From assembly GCF_000225345.1 (NCBI RefSeq), contig NC_015977.1, positions 2,153,501-2,217,500 on the forward strand: a DNA stretch of 64,000 nt. The letters are read 5' to 3'. Positions within the stretch are counted from its first letter, which is position 1, and each line of letters begins with the position of its first letter. Of this stretch, positions 1 through 9,084 are shown one piece after another. The stretch is from Roseburia hominis A2-183. GTDB taxonomy: Bacteria; Bacillota; Clostridia; Lachnospirales; Lachnospiraceae. Both the position numbers and the translations under genes were made by a program. The notes under the pieces were generated by a model that was given only the letters and a program-made list of their open reading frames with translations, made no database searches and was not told the DNA's origin.

Positions 1-3000
1 GCCGTGCTGTAAGTCTTGTACTCATTCTGGGTACGGCTCTGGAAGCCTTCGGTGTTAAACGTATTGATGTGTCCAAGTCCGTTCGACCAGGTCATCTCAA
101 ACCCATAGATGCACACAAATCCACTTGTCGTATACTGCGTGGCAAGCGCATGGCCTTCCTTCCATTCCTCACTCATCGAGCCGTCCGAGATGGACGCGCT
201 GTCCGCATTGTCAAACGAGTTGGAGTGATCTGTCACCGCAACAAAATCCAGATTGTCAACGTTCGTTGCATGCTGGTATGCATCCTCACAGCTTCCCGCA
301 CCATCCGAATAGGAAGTGTGGGAATGTAACTGTCCAAAGTAAATCTGATATTTTTCGTTTGTGCGCTCGGTAAAGGAAAGTGTGAGCACACTGCTGTCCA
401 GGTAACCGTCTTTGACGGCTTTCACCTTATAGGTAACCGGAAGCTCTGTCAGGGCGAGCTTTTCGGTATAATCCTGCCAGGTTGCACCGTCGTCCGCGGA
501 ATACTGAATCGTCGCACCCTCGGTCTCACAGGTGAGGTTCACCGCGGTATTTTTCACCACGCTGCCGCCGTTCGGCGTTGCTTTTACCGTTGCCACCTGT
601 GCCTGCTGATAAGAGAATGTACGGCGGATGCTGTCCTTATAGCCGTCCTTTGTCGCATAGGCAGTCACAACTGCCGGAAGGTCTGCAAGCTTTGGCTTCG
701 CCGACGCATCATAGATCTGCTCCGCGCCGCCGTTTACACTGTAATGGATTGTTACACCCTCCGTGGCGCTTGTCAGTGTCAATTCACTGCCCACAGCTAC
801 CACGCCGCTCTGCGGTTCTGCTGCCACATATCCGCAGAGATCTGAGGCGATCAGCGGATTGCCTGTCACTGTCACCGTGTCCATACGGATCACTCCGCCC
901 GCTGCCGGTGCCTTATCTCCCTTGGCAGAAAGGCTGCCCGGGACCATGCGGATGTAGAGACGGTCTGCATTCGCCGCCTCGTTCGGAATATCAAACGTGA
1001 ACGAAATATAGTTTGCCGGCGCAAGGCTTGTCTTTGCCACACCGTCGGTAATTTTCTCCGCGGCGCTCACTTCCTGCGGCTCACCGCCCACGTATTTCGT
1101 GTACTTATAAGCATAGGTTCCTGTGGAAAGGTTTTTAAAATCCACACCGTCCGTAGAATACTGCATCTGGAAGGAACCTGCTCCGGTGTTGCTTGCGCGA
1201 AGCCGGAATGCGAGCACCATGTTGGCATAGCCCGTTGTCGGCATCACAAACTGCGCATAATCATTGCTTCCGCTTCCAATGCCCTTTCCTCCCATATAAT
1301 AGGAAGTCGAACCGGTGGAAGTGCTTGTGGCCTCGGTATACGGTGCCACTGCCGTTCCATTTACCACCGCCGAATATATAGCATCCGCATCCAGCAGATC
1401 ATTTGCATTGAGAGAATCTCCTGCAATTCCGGTATCTGCCGTCACACCTGCCGTCTTGTAATCTGCCGTTCCGGACCACTGTGCCACGTTTTCCGTGACG
1501 GACTCGTCCGCACGGATATGAACCGACGGTGTTCCCTCATCGATCAGATAAAAATAGAATACATACGCCGCATCCGAAGATGATTTGTAGCTGTATGTCG
1601 TAAAACCGCTGTAATATTCCAGATACTGTTCTGTGGTATTATTATATTTTGCGTTGGCATTGATCACATAGTATCCGCCGTTCTCATTTGCCTTCTGCAG
1701 CTTCCAGAGACTGTAATCTCCCGCCGCGTCCGCAAACGTCACGGAGCTGCCCGTTGCGCCGGACGTCAGATATTTTCCACCGCATGTAAACGTATAATAG
1801 CCGTTTTCATCCACGGAAACCGTAAGTTCTGCCGCATCTTCCGGAATGGCAAGCGCACCATCCGCCGCAGTCGCTGACACGCCCTTTAACTTCTTGCCGC
1901 TTGCGGTCTGGGAGAGCACGCTTCCGGTTCCGTTGTTCTCGTAATAGAGGGCGACAATATTTCCGTCCGAAAGTGTGGTGGCAAGTGCTGCCTCCTTGCT
2001 CTTTGCACCCTGTTTTACCGTGTAGGCAAATTCTGCCGTCTCACTCGTCTCATAACCTTCGAGTTCGGCTGTCGCGTAGATCGTCACATCTTCCTCGATC
2101 ACAAGCGCTTCGGTGTATGTCTTGTCTGCACTGTCCAGATCGGTATGGTATGTGATCGTTGCTCCCTCCGTCGCACAGGAGAGCTCCACCTTCGTACCGG
2201 CTTCCACATCTCCCGGCTCCACGGAAGCTTTGACTTTGGAACAGACCGTTCCGTCTGTCGCCGCCTCGCCCTGTGTTCCGGTGACTACAATGTTGTTGAT
2301 GCTGGTCACACCGTTCGTGCCGACTGTACTCTGGTTCACACTTGTATTTCCCTGCATTGTCACACGCAGTGTAAACGCTTTTCCGGACAGTGCCGCCGGG
2401 AGTACCGTCTGCTGATACACCGGGGCAAGATCCGTACTTAAGGTCACATCCGTTCCGCTGATCTTTGTCCAGCTTGCTCCGTCAATGGAATATTCCAGTG
2501 CAAAGTTGGCAGGACCGGTTCCGCTGGAGCGCATGTCTGCAGAAAATTTTAAATCTGTGTAACCTGCAGCATTGACCGCAACCGTAAAGCCCGCTCCCTC
2601 GCTCCATCCTTTTGCTGCGATTCCCTTGCTGAATCCGCTGTAAGATGCTCCGCTTACGTCAAGCGTTCCGCTGCCCGCTGTCGCTGCTGTCGGAAGTCCC
2701 GCTTCCGGTGCCGCCGTATAACTGAAGGCCGCAAGGCTTTCTGCACCCGCCGTCTGGATGAGCGCCGTATTCTGGTCTGCCCCAGACTCCGTATTCTGTA
2801 CCGCATCCGCCTGCGCTGCACCATCTGTCTGCGCTGCATCCGTCTGCACTGCACCCTCTGCCTGCGCTGCGTCCGTCTGACCGGCGTTCCCTGTCTGCGC
2901 CGCACTTTCTTGATTTATTGTGTTCTGTGCACCTTCCGTGCTGTCTGCTCCGCTCTCCTCTGCCGGTGACGGATTTTCCGCCGCTTCACTTCCGGCCGCT

Positions 3001-3119
3001 GTCTGCACCTCTGCTGCCATAGCAGTAACAAAAGACGCATCTCCTGCTACTGTCGAAAACACCATGCAGACTGCGAAGAAAAGCGCACATAAGTTTTTCC
3101 AATGATTCTTTTTCTTCAT
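1..3119 (-). CDS. Large secreted multidomain protein with C-terminal PHP-type metallohydrolase domain (3' end outside window)
   Basis: The frame is open from ATG at 3119 to the window edge (about 1039 residues, C-terminus missing). Residues 1-35 are a signal peptide (MKKKNHWK, hydrophobic core, likely cleavage after AMA). Residues 36-120 are a low-complexity Ala/Gln/Thr-rich linker. Then come large beta-type modules, including repeats of the chitobiase C-terminal/Ig-like kind (pattern ATI.Y..D......Y, YATAE..GY) near residues 320-380 and 790-930. The last part in the window reads YFGQLHSHTSYSDGAG followed by AVTDHSNSFDNAD, matching the HxH and TDH metal-binding motifs of PHP/CehA-like hydrolases. 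The domain reading is from motifs; substrate unknown, perhaps a phosphoester or glycan-linked group outside the cell. Whether it ends in a wall anchor cannot be seen. Confidence 0.85.
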   Translation of the reverse strand, partial: MKKKNHWKNLCALFFAVCMVFSTVAGDASFVTAMAAEVQTAAGSEAAENPSPAEESGADSTEGAQNTINQESAAQTGNAGQTDAAQAEGAVQTDAAQTDGAAQADAVQNTESGADQNTALIQTAGAESLAAFSYTAAPEAGLPTAATAGSGTLDVSGASYSGFSKGIAAKGWSEGAGFTVAVNAAGYTDLKFSADMRSSGTGPANFALEYSIDGASWTKISGTDVTLSTDLAPVYQQTVLPAALSGKAFTLRVTMQGNTSVNQSTVGTNGVTSINNIVVTGTQGEAATDGTVCSKVKASVEPGDVEAGTKVELSCATEGATITYHTDLDSADKTYTEALVIEEDVTIYATAELEGYETSETAEFAYTVKQGAKSKEAALATTLSDGNIVALYYENNGTGSVLSQTASGKKLKGVSATAADGALAIPEDAAELTVSVDENGYYTFTCGGKYLTSGATGSSVTFADAAGDYSLWKLQKANENGGYYVINANAKYNNTTEQYLEYYSGFTTYSYKSSSDAAYVFYFYLIDEGTPSVHIRADESVTENVAQWSGTADYKTAGVTADTGIAGDSLNANDLLDADAIYSAVVNGTAVAPYTEATSTSTGSTSYYMGGKGIGSGSNDYAQFVMPTTGYANMVLAFRLRASNTGAGSFQMQYSTDGVDFKNLSTGTYAYKYTKYVGGEPQEVSAAEKITDGVAKTSLAPANYISFTFDIPNEAANADRLYIRMVPGSLSAKGDKAPAAGGVIRMDTVTVTGNPLIASDLCGYVAAEPQSGVVAVGSELTLTSATEGVTIHYSVNGGAEQIYDASAKPKLADLPAVVTAYATKDGYKDSIRRTFSYQQAQVATVKATPNGGSVVKNTAVNLTCETEGATIQYSADDGATWQDYTEKLALTELPVTYKVKAVKDGYLDSSVLTLSFTERTNEKYQIYFGQLHSHTSYSDGAGSCEDAYQHATNVDNLDFVAVTDHSNSFDNADSASISDGSMSEEWKEGHALATQYTTSGFVCIYGFEMTWSNGLGHINTFNTEGFQSRTQNEYKTYST

Positions 3120-3220
3120 TTTCACAACTATCCTCTCATTTTCTTGTATGTAAAATAAACTGTAACGTTTATGAATCTTCTCTTCTACCCTTGTCCGGTA
3201 AAGCCTTGTAAAAAAAGTGT

Positions 3221-3247
3221 AAAAAAGAATCTCGCTTGCGAGATTCT
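3221..3247 (-). terminator. Rho-independent terminator, 10-bp perfect stem
   Basis: On the minus strand AGAATCTCGC and GCGAGATTCT form a perfect 10-bp stem (2-nt spacer) followed by six T. It lies about 100 bp upstream of the PHP-protein start and would stop read-through from the purine genes. The 3120-3220 stretch in front of the PHP gene must hold its promoter, but I see no clear one. Confidence 0.7.
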
Positions 3248-3317
3248 CCGCGCGCGAGCGGTTCGCAAAGCGATATTTTCCCTACCGCGAGCTGCGCATC
3301 CTCGCGGAGCGTTTTTT

Positions 3318-3375
3318 ATTTCATAGGAAGGTTCTACTTTCACACATGAATGTATCACGGTATTTCCTATGAAAT
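3318..3375. repeat. Post-terminator palindromic repeat, copy 1
   Basis: ATTTCATAGGAA (3318-3329) and TTCCTATGAAAT (3364-3375) are a perfect 12-bp inverted pair around a 34-bp middle. The whole unit recurs almost unchanged at 62280-62336 and in shortened form at 49915-49941. In each case it follows directly on the T-run of a minus-strand terminator. Confidence 0.75.
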
Positions 3376-3411
3376 AAAAAAGGGCTGATGCACCCTGCAT
3401 ACATCAGCCCT
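3376..3411 (-). terminator. Terminator of the purine transformylase transcript
   Basis: GGGCTGATG (3382-3390) pairs with CATCAGCCC (3402-3410); on the minus strand the stem is followed by six T (3376-3381). It lies 13 bp after the stop codon of the AICAR transformylase gene. Confidence 0.85.
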
Positions 3412-3423
3412 CTTTGGCTCTTC

Positions 3424-4602
3424 CTAGTGATGGAACAGACGGATTCCCGTAAATGCCATCACCATATGATATTTATTGCAAGTCTCAATCACATGATCGT
3501 CGCGGATGGAACCGCCCGGCTGTGCCACATACGCAACGCCGCTTCTGTGTGCGCGCTCGATGTTGTCGCCAAACGGGAAGAACGCATCCGATCCAAGAGA
3601 TACCTCTGTGTTCTTATCCAGCCATGCCCGCTTCTCCTCTGCGGTAAACACAGGCGGCTTTTCTGTAAAAATATTCTGCCATGCGCCTTCTGCCAGCACA
3701 TCCATGTAATCCTCGCCAATATAGAGGTCAATGGCGTTGTCCCGGTCTGCACGTTTGATGCCCGGCTTAAACGGAAGGGAAAGTACCTGCGGCGACTGAC
3801 GCAGCCACCAGTTGTCCGCCTTGGAACCGGCAAGTCTCGTGCAGTGGATTCTGGACTGCTGCCCCGCTCCGATACCGATCGCCTGACCGCCCTTGACATA
3901 GCACACGGAATTGGACTGCGTGTATTTTAAAGTGATCATCGCAATGGCAAGATCTCTCTTCGCCGCCTCCGGAATCTCCTTGTTCTCCGTCACAATATTG
4001 TCGAAGAAATGTTCATCGATCACCAGCTCATTTCTTCCCTGCTCAAATGTGATTCCGAACACTTCCTTATGCTCGATCGGTGCCGGCACATAATCCGGAT
4101 CGATCTCAATGACATTGTAATTGCCGTTTTTCTTCGCTTTTAAAATCTCAAGTGCCTCATCGGTGTAACCCGGGGCAATGACGCCGTCCGATACCTCCCG
4201 CTTGATGACAAGCGCTGTCTCCTTGTCGCAGACATCCGAAAGAGAGATAAAATCACCGAACGAGGACATGCGGTCTGCGCCGCGCGCACGAATATAGGCA
4301 TTTGCAAGCGGTGTAAACTCCACATCCATGTCATCCACCCAGTAGATCTTGCGCTCCACCTCGGAAAGCGGAAGTCCGACTGCCGCGCCCGCCGGCGACA
4401 CATGCTTAAAGGAGGTCGCTGCCGGAAGACCGGTTGCCTTTTTTAACTCGGACACGAGCTGCCAGCCGTTGAATGCATCCAGAAAATTGATATAACCCGG
4501 TCTGCCACAAAGCACCTTGATCGGCAGTTCGCCGTTCTCCATATAGATTCTGGACGGCTTCTGGTTCGGGTTGCAGCCATATTTTAATTCTAATTCTTTC
4601 AT
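3424..4602 (-). CDS. Phosphoribosylaminoimidazolecarboxamide (AICAR) formyltransferase, stand-alone
   Basis: This 392-residue protein corresponds to the AICAR transformylase half of bifunctional PurH and lacks the N-terminal MGS-like IMP cyclohydrolase half. It transfers a formyl group from 10-formyl-tetrahydrofolate to AICAR. Recognisable family segments are [13 protein letters not shown] (near residue 65), [17 protein letters not shown] and [20 protein letters not shown], ending with [10 protein letters not shown] and PGGSIRDD. The start [14 protein letters not shown] (ATG at 4602) has GAGGAG 9 nt upstream; an in-frame upstream extension runs into the preceding gene and is unlikely. It follows the IMP cyclohydrolase gene by 13 bp, so the two steps that PurH normally joins are encoded as an operon of two proteins. 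Often annotated purH. Confidence 0.93.
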   Translation of the reverse strand: MKELELKYGCNPNQKPSRIYMENGELPIKVLCGRPGYINFLDAFNGWQLVSELKKATGLPAATSFKHVSPAGAAVGLPLSEVERKIYWVDDMDVEFTPLANAYIRARGADRMSSFGDFISLSDVCDKETALVIKREVSDGVIAPGYTDEALEILKAKKNGNYNVIEIDPDYVPAPIEHKEVFGITFEQGRNELVIDEHFFDNIVTENKEIPEAAKRDLAIAMITLKYTQSNSVCYVKGGQAIGIGAGQQSRIHCTRLAGSKADNWWLRQSPQVLSLPFKPGIKRADRDNAIDLYIGEDYMDVLAEGAWQNIFTEKPPVFTAEEKRAWLDKNTEVSLGSDAFFPFGDNIERAHRSGVAYVAQPGGSIRDDHVIETCNKYHMVMAFTGIRLFHH

Positions 4603-4615
4603 GATCCTATTCTCC

Positions 4616-5329
4616 TCACACGTTCTTGTTGATGATTCTCGTCTCGTATTTTCCGTTCTCAATCTCAATGTAACGCACAAACAAAGATACTTTATTGTCT
4701 GCGTTTAAGTTCTCCCAGACCGTGTTTGTGAAGGTGTCGATGTCTCCCTCGATGCCGACAAGCTTCGGCTCTCCCTCAAAACTCGGCAGCGGATTGCCGT
4801 CTCCCATGTATGTATGGATAAAATGTCCCTCGCCGGCCACCGGATTCTGGTATGCAAACGTATAGCGGTTGCAGGCGTCCGGATTGCCGTTGTTACTCTT
4901 TAAAATAGACATCGCGTAGTTGTAGGTATTGTTCTCGATGTGCATGATACCGGAAATCCGCGGTGTATAGTTCGGTGCGTCCGGCTCAAACTCTCTGGTG
5001 CGCAGCGCCTGCTCGAATGTCTGCTGCTTGTCCATCAGTTCGTAAATCGTATCGGTCTGATCGCCGTTTGTCACGATCGTCTTGTTGCCAAGCACGCGGA
5101 CCGGTGCATAAATGATGAGACTCGGATCTGTCAGCTTGGACGGATCAAATGCCTGTGTGCGGATTCCTTCACCATCCTCCACAAAGACCCTGTTGCGGCT
5201 GTTCTCGCTTCTTCCCATGATAAAGTATGCGGTTACCGCATATTTTCCATCCCCGGATCTGCCAATCACAATTCCTCTTCCCGGATATGTATTGGACGAA
5301 AGTTCCTTCGCAAGTGACATCATCTTCAT
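4616..5329 (-). CDS. IMP cyclohydrolase, PurO-like family
   Basis: A 237-residue protein starting [20 protein letters not shown], with the motifs [20 protein letters not shown] and [11 protein letters not shown] typical of the archaeal-type (PurO-like) IMP cyclohydrolase family found in many Clostridia. It would close FAICAR to IMP, the last step of de novo purine synthesis. GGAGG precedes the ATG. It is the first gene of a two-gene operon with the AICAR transformylase and has its own promoter 50-75 bp upstream. Family assignment rests on recognisable sequence and on the neighbouring partner enzyme that lacks a cyclohydrolase half. Confidence 0.85.
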   Translation of the reverse strand: MKMMSLAKELSSNTYPGRGIVIGRSGDGKYAVTAYFIMGRSENSRNRVFVEDGEGIRTQAFDPSKLTDPSLIIYAPVRVLGNKTIVTNGDQTDTIYELMDKQQTFEQALRTREFEPDAPNYTPRISGIMHIENNTYNYAMSILKSNNGNPDACNRYTFAYQNPVAGEGHFIHTYMGDGNPLPSFEGEPKLVGIEGDIDTFTNTVWENLNADNKVSLFVRYIEIENGKYETRIINKNV

Positions 5330-5377
5330 GATTTTCCTCCTTCACATCACACATTGCTACATTGATTGCCTTCTTCC

Positions 5378-5406
5378 ATCTTATCATGCGGATTTTCTTT
5401 TTACAA
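5378..5406 (-). promoter_or_regulatory. Sigma-A-type promoter of the IMP cyclohydrolase operon
   Basis: Minus strand: TTGTAA (5401-5406), 17-bp spacer, TAAGAT (5378-5383). Start of translation is about 50 bp downstream. No purine riboswitch is evident in the short leader. Confidence 0.5.
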
Positions 5407-5457
5407 GGAATGCGCTGTCATTAGTATCATGAATTTATTTACTGAATTCTATTAGTT

Positions 5458-6690
5458 TTACTTATCTATATCGCGAAGCGCCTGCATCAGAAGCCCGGCG
5501 CGGTTCTTCCACCTGTGCCGCTTTTCTGCCATCCGATATCCCCGCTCCGCCAGCTCTGCCATCCGCACCGGATCCTCAAGCAGGCTTACCACCTGATCCG
5601 GAAGCTGTTGTAACGCCCTCAGGGAGTAAAAGCAGATATTTTCTCCGTCCCGGCACTCTTCCCGCAGATACCGGCTGTCGTCCGTGAGCGCCGCCGTTCC
5701 CTGCAGCATCGCCGTAAAGACGCGGTCATGTGCTCCGTCTTTAAACCAGGGCATCACGTTTAACGCGATCCTGGCGTCACGCATCGCCTGCACACACGCC
5801 GCCGAGTTCACTTTTCCGCCACTCGTCCGCACGTTCTGCGGCTTTTTGCAGTGAATTTTCTCCCAGTCTGCTCCGAATACCCGCACTATGATACCGGCAT
5901 CCGCGAGCGTCTGCACTACTTTTTCCCGGAAATAGCTGCGGACAAACAGATCAATCCAGATCATCCCGGACATCGCTGCGCAAAGCTGCTCTTCCGGCAC
6001 TGCCCCAAGCTCGTTGCGGATGTGCCGCTCCATAACCGCATCTACAGACTGCGCGGGATCCGCGATCAGATCTTCCGTGATCCGCCGGTAAAAGATCCGA
6101 TAATCGTCATCCAGCGCCTTTACTTTTTCCTCCAGCATCTCCATCGACACATAGTTGGCCGCAAATACAAGGTCAAAGGTTCTCTGCCCATACAGCACAG
6201 GCTCTGGCACATCCGCTCTGTGCGTTCCGTGTTCCCCGTCTCCATGCGAAAAAAGAAGTTCATTGCCCGCCAGCGGCAGGAACTCCACCTTCACCCCCGG
6301 GTAAAAACGCCTCACATAGCCGACGTGCTCTCTGTCCACACAGAATACCCGCATCCGCTCCCCGGCTTCCTTCAGACAGCTGTGATAGTAGAGCGGATGA
6401 TCCACCAAGATATTTAAGACGGGAAGGTTCTCCTCCTGCCAGATACTGCGTCCGCTCTCCGCCTGAAACACAGCCTCCCCGCGCAGCCCGATGAAATTAA
6501 AGGTGACAAGTGCCGTCTCTTCCCGGTCCAGAAAATGCAGCATTACATCCATCGACTCATACATCCGCTCATAGTCGATAAAGCAGGTCTCATACCCGTT
6601 CCTCTCCAGTTCTCGTGCAATCTGTTCGGAAAAATATCCCAGCGTCTCCACCGCATTTTTTATGAAAATGATTTTTCTGATCTCTGCCAT
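5458..6690 (-). CDS. CgeB-like glycosyltransferase
   Basis: A 410-residue cytosolic protein beginning MAEIRKIIFIKNAVETLGYF. The N-terminal half contains LNILVDHPLYYH and RVFCVDREHVGYVRRFYPG, a layout seen in the spore-protein CgeB/YkvP-type glycosyltransferases (GT-B fold). The C-terminal third contains ALNVMPWFKDGAHDRVFTAMLQGTAALTD and YLREEC, resembling the nucleotide-sugar-binding half with its conserved Gly/Glu region. There is no signal peptide or membrane segment. AGAGGAAG precedes the ATG. It probably glycosylates a protein or surface glycan; acceptor unknown. It stands alone between the purine operon and a terminator. Confidence 0.7.
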   Translation of the reverse strand: MAEIRKIIFIKNAVETLGYFSEQIARELERNGYETCFIDYERMYESMDVMLHFLDREETALVTFNFIGLRGEAVFQAESGRSIWQEENLPVLNILVDHPLYYHSCLKEAGERMRVFCVDREHVGYVRRFYPGVKVEFLPLAGNELLFSHGDGEHGTHRADVPEPVLYGQRTFDLVFAANYVSMEMLEEKVKALDDDYRIFYRRITEDLIADPAQSVDAVMERHIRNELGAVPEEQLCAAMSGMIWIDLFVRSYFREKVVQTLADAGIIVRVFGADWEKIHCKKPQNVRTSGGKVNSAACVQAMRDARIALNVMPWFKDGAHDRVFTAMLQGTAALTDDSRYLREECRDGENICFYSLRALQQLPDQVVSLLEDPVRMAELAERGYRMAEKRHRWKNRAGLLMQALRDIDK

Positions 6691-6715
6691 TCTGTGCTTC
6701 CTCTGTCCGGATAAA

Positions 6716-6775
6716 GGAAAAACAACCTCCCTGAATCATCCTTTCGGATTCTGTCTGATCAGAGAAGGTTGTTTT
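6716..6775 (-). terminator. Terminator of the UPF0210/ACT operon
   Basis: On the minus strand AAAACAACCT and AGGTTGTTTT pair around an inner GAATC/GATTC stem, and the stem runs into a T-stretch. It lies about 40 bp after the stop of the UPF0210 gene. Confidence 0.75.
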
Positions 6776-6812
6776 CTATCACTTATTTTCCATGACTCAT
6801 GTTCGTTATATT

Positions 6813-8177
6813 TTAATTCTTGAAGCTGTGGATCGGCGCCGGGATTCTGCCGCCGCGGTTGATGAACGCGTCACAGGAGAACTGGTTCACCGGCATGATC
6901 GGCGCATAGCCAAACAGTCCGCCAAATTCTACCGTATCGCCCACCCCTTTTCCGATAACCGGAATCAGGCGCGCCGCAGTCGTCTTCTGGTTGACCATGC
7001 CAAGCGCCATCTCATCGGCAATCATACCGGAGATGGTCGTCGCCTTGGTGTCTCCCGGAATCGCAATCATATCGAGTCCCACGGAACATACGCAGGTCAT
7101 CGCCTCAAGCTTCTCAAGTGTGATCGCTCCTGCCTGTACCGCATCGATCATGCCCTGATCCTCGCTGACCGGAATAAAAGCGCCACTTAATCCGCCGACA
7201 TAGGAGGAAGCCATCACGCCGCCCTTTTTCACCTGATCGTTCAGCATGGCGAGCGCCGCAGTCGTTCCCGGTGCTCCCGCATACTCAAGTCCGATCTCGC
7301 AGAGAATGTCCGCCACGGAATCGCCGATCGCCGGTGTCGGCGCCAGAGACAGATCCACGATACCAAACGGGATATTAAGAAGTCTGGATGCCTCCTGTGC
7401 CACCAGCTGTCCGACTCTCGTCACCTTAAACGCCGTCTTCTTAATGGTCTCACAGAGCACCTCGAAGTTCTCGCCGCGCACTTTTTCCAGAGCAGTCTTC
7501 ACCACTCCCGGTCCGCTGACACCGACGTTGATGATCGCATCCGCCTCCGTCACACCGTGGAACGCGCCTGCCATAAACGGGTTGTCATCCGGTGCGTTGC
7601 AAAATACAACAAGCTTCATGCAGTCCGCAGAATCGCGGTCCTTTGACTGCTCCGCAAGCTCTAAGAGAATCTCTCCCATCAGCTTGACTGCATCCATATT
7701 GATGCCGGTCTTCGTGGATGCAAGGTTCACCGAACTGCAGACACGCTCTGTCCGGCAGAGTGCCATCGGAATCGAGTGAATCAGCATCTCATCCGCCTTC
7801 GTCATACCCTTCGACACCAGCGCCGAATAGCCTCCGATCAAGTTCGCCCCAACCGTCTTGGCTGCGCGGTCCAGCGTGTCCGCAATCGTCGCAAAATCCT
7901 CCGGCGTCTTGCAGGCTGCACCGCCCACCAGTGCAATTGGTGTCACGGAGATACGCTTATTGACAATCGGTATCCCGTACTCGTTCTCAATCTTCTCTCC
8001 GACTGCCGCCAGATCCTTCGCCACGGTCGTGATCCGGTTGTAGATATTCTCATTGAGCTTTTTTAAATCAGAATCAATACACTCCAAAAGACTGATACCA
8101 ATCGTGATGGTACGGACATCGAGATTCTCCTGCTCCACCATCTTGTTGGTCTCATTTACTTCCCATATGTTAATCAT
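6813..8177 (-). CDS. PFL family protein, UPF0210 (DUF711)
   Basis: A 454-residue protein starting [27 protein letters not shown], the typical opening of the UPF0210 family, whose fold is related to pyruvate formate-lyase-like barrels. Conserved segments include [37 protein letters not shown] and [18 protein letters not shown]. The biochemical role is not established. It is paired with an ACT-domain gene just upstream (58 bp gap), the usual neighbour of this family in Firmicutes, which suggests ligand-dependent control of a shared function. Length is normal for the family. Confidence 0.9.
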   Translation of the reverse strand: MINIWEVNETNKMVEQENLDVRTITIGISLLECIDSDLKKLNENIYNRITTVAKDLAAVGEKIENEYGIPIVNKRISVTPIALVGGAACKTPEDFATIADTLDRAAKTVGANLIGGYSALVSKGMTKADEMLIHSIPMALCRTERVCSSVNLASTKTGINMDAVKLMGEILLELAEQSKDRDSADCMKLVVFCNAPDDNPFMAGAFHGVTEADAIINVGVSGPGVVKTALEKVRGENFEVLCETIKKTAFKVTRVGQLVAQEASRLLNIPFGIVDLSLAPTPAIGDSVADILCEIGLEYAGAPGTTAALAMLNDQVKKGGVMASSYVGGLSGAFIPVSEDQGMIDAVQAGAITLEKLEAMTCVCSVGLDMIAIPGDTKATTISGMIADEMALGMVNQKTTAARLIPVIGKGVGDTVEFGGLFGYAPIMPVNQFSCDAFINRGGRIPAPIHSFKN

Positions 8178-8235
8178 TCCGTCTATCCCTTTCTGTGGAC
8201 ATTATGTCCATCGGTCGATCTTCCTGCACATTTTC

Positions 8236-8520
8236 CTAGATTCTGTGCATTTTTTCAAAAATCTCTTCCTTCTGACATTTGATGGACACACCGATCTGCT
8301 CCCCTACCGCATCCAGATCCTTCTGGCAGTCCCCGAAAGATCTCGATGACTGACTCATGTCCACAATCATCATCATGTTAAAAAATCCGGACACGATCGT
8401 CTGCGAAATATCCAGAACATTGATATGATTCTCCGAAAGATAGGTACATACCTTTGCGATAATACCGACGGTATCTTTTCCAACGACTGTTATGATTACT
8501 TTGTCTACTGTATTCTCCAT
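8236..8520 (-). CDS. ACT domain-containing protein (UPF0237)
   Basis: A 94-residue single ACT domain: MENTVDKVIITVVGKDTVGIIAKVCTYLSENHINVLDISQTIV, then the second beta-alpha unit with MMMIVDMSQSS. ACT domains bind amino acids or similar small ligands and often dimerise. It is the first gene of an operon with the UPF0210 gene, so it may regulate that protein allosterically. An AGGAGG lies 12 nt before the start, slightly far. Confidence 0.9.
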   Translation of the reverse strand: MENTVDKVIITVVGKDTVGIIAKVCTYLSENHINVLDISQTIVSGFFNMMMIVDMSQSSRSFGDCQKDLDAVGEQIGVSIKCQKEEIFEKMHRI

Positions 8521-8563
8521 GCCAATCTCATTCCTCCTGCTTCCACGTTATCACTTTATCGTA

Positions 8564-8977
8564 TTAACACTGATTATAATACACAGGGCTTTTATAAGTC
8601 AATGCTTTTAGATTGCTTTTGTGCCAGGGCAGCATCATCATTCTCTTATTCACCCGGTAGACGCGCACACCGTCCGTCAGCCGGATCACAAGCTGATCGT
8701 GCGTCACCCGCCGGAAAAACTGCACGCTCTGAATTCTCTCCCCCGGGAAAAACAAAAACCCATACGGGTCGAGTCTGCCGGTGAGATCATTCACCACGAT
8801 CACAGAAATGCCCGTCCTGCCGAAATGAATGACAAAATGCTGCACCTCAAGCATCGTCGCCATCATCGTCCGCATAAAGGAATACTTTGGCAGAATCACC
8901 GCATAGATTGATGCATGGTCGGTGTAAGGAATATTCCTGGCGTATAGATAATTCTGAATATCGGATTCTTTGATCAT
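8564..8977 (-). CDS. Hypothetical protein, possibly PH-like fold
   Basis: A 137-residue protein starting MIKESDIQNYLYARNIPYTD. I do not recognise the family. It alternates short hydrophobic strands (FVIHFGRTGISVIVV, YGFLFFPGERIQSVQFFRR, LVIRLTDGVRVYRV) and ends in a single helix-like segment followed by YYNQC, which is compatible with a small beta-barrel of the PH or phage-tail type. No signal peptide or membrane segment. It stands between the WalJ-like gene and the ACT operon in the same direction, and its end overlaps that operon's promoter. Confidence 0.6.
   Translation of the reverse strand: MIKESDIQNYLYARNIPYTDHASIYAVILPKYSFMRTMMATMLEVQHFVIHFGRTGISVIVVNDLTGRLDPYGFLFFPGERIQSVQFFRRVTHDQLVIRLTDGVRVYRVNKRMMMLPWHKSNLKALTYKSPVYYNQC
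8573..8602 (-). promoter_or_regulatory. Promoter of the ACT/UPF0210 operon
   Basis: Minus strand TTGACT (8597-8602), 18-bp spacer, TATAAT (8573-8578). It overlaps the 3' end of the upstream hypothetical gene. Confidence 0.65.
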
Positions 8978-9084
8978 CTTGTTCGTACTACCTCAATTCC
9001 GGCGCCTGCCTCCAAAAGAGCTCTTCGCCTGTTTCTTTTATGATATCCGTGTCTGCCGGCATATGCAATTTCTTTTCTCCCACC

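Noticed and set aside
3185..3400. 71-codon minus-strand frame between purine and PHP genes
   Set aside because: It covers two terminators and the palindromic repeat, with no SD.
5851..6417. 188-codon plus-strand frame opposite the glycosyltransferase
   Set aside because: Antisense shadow of a gene with clear family motifs.
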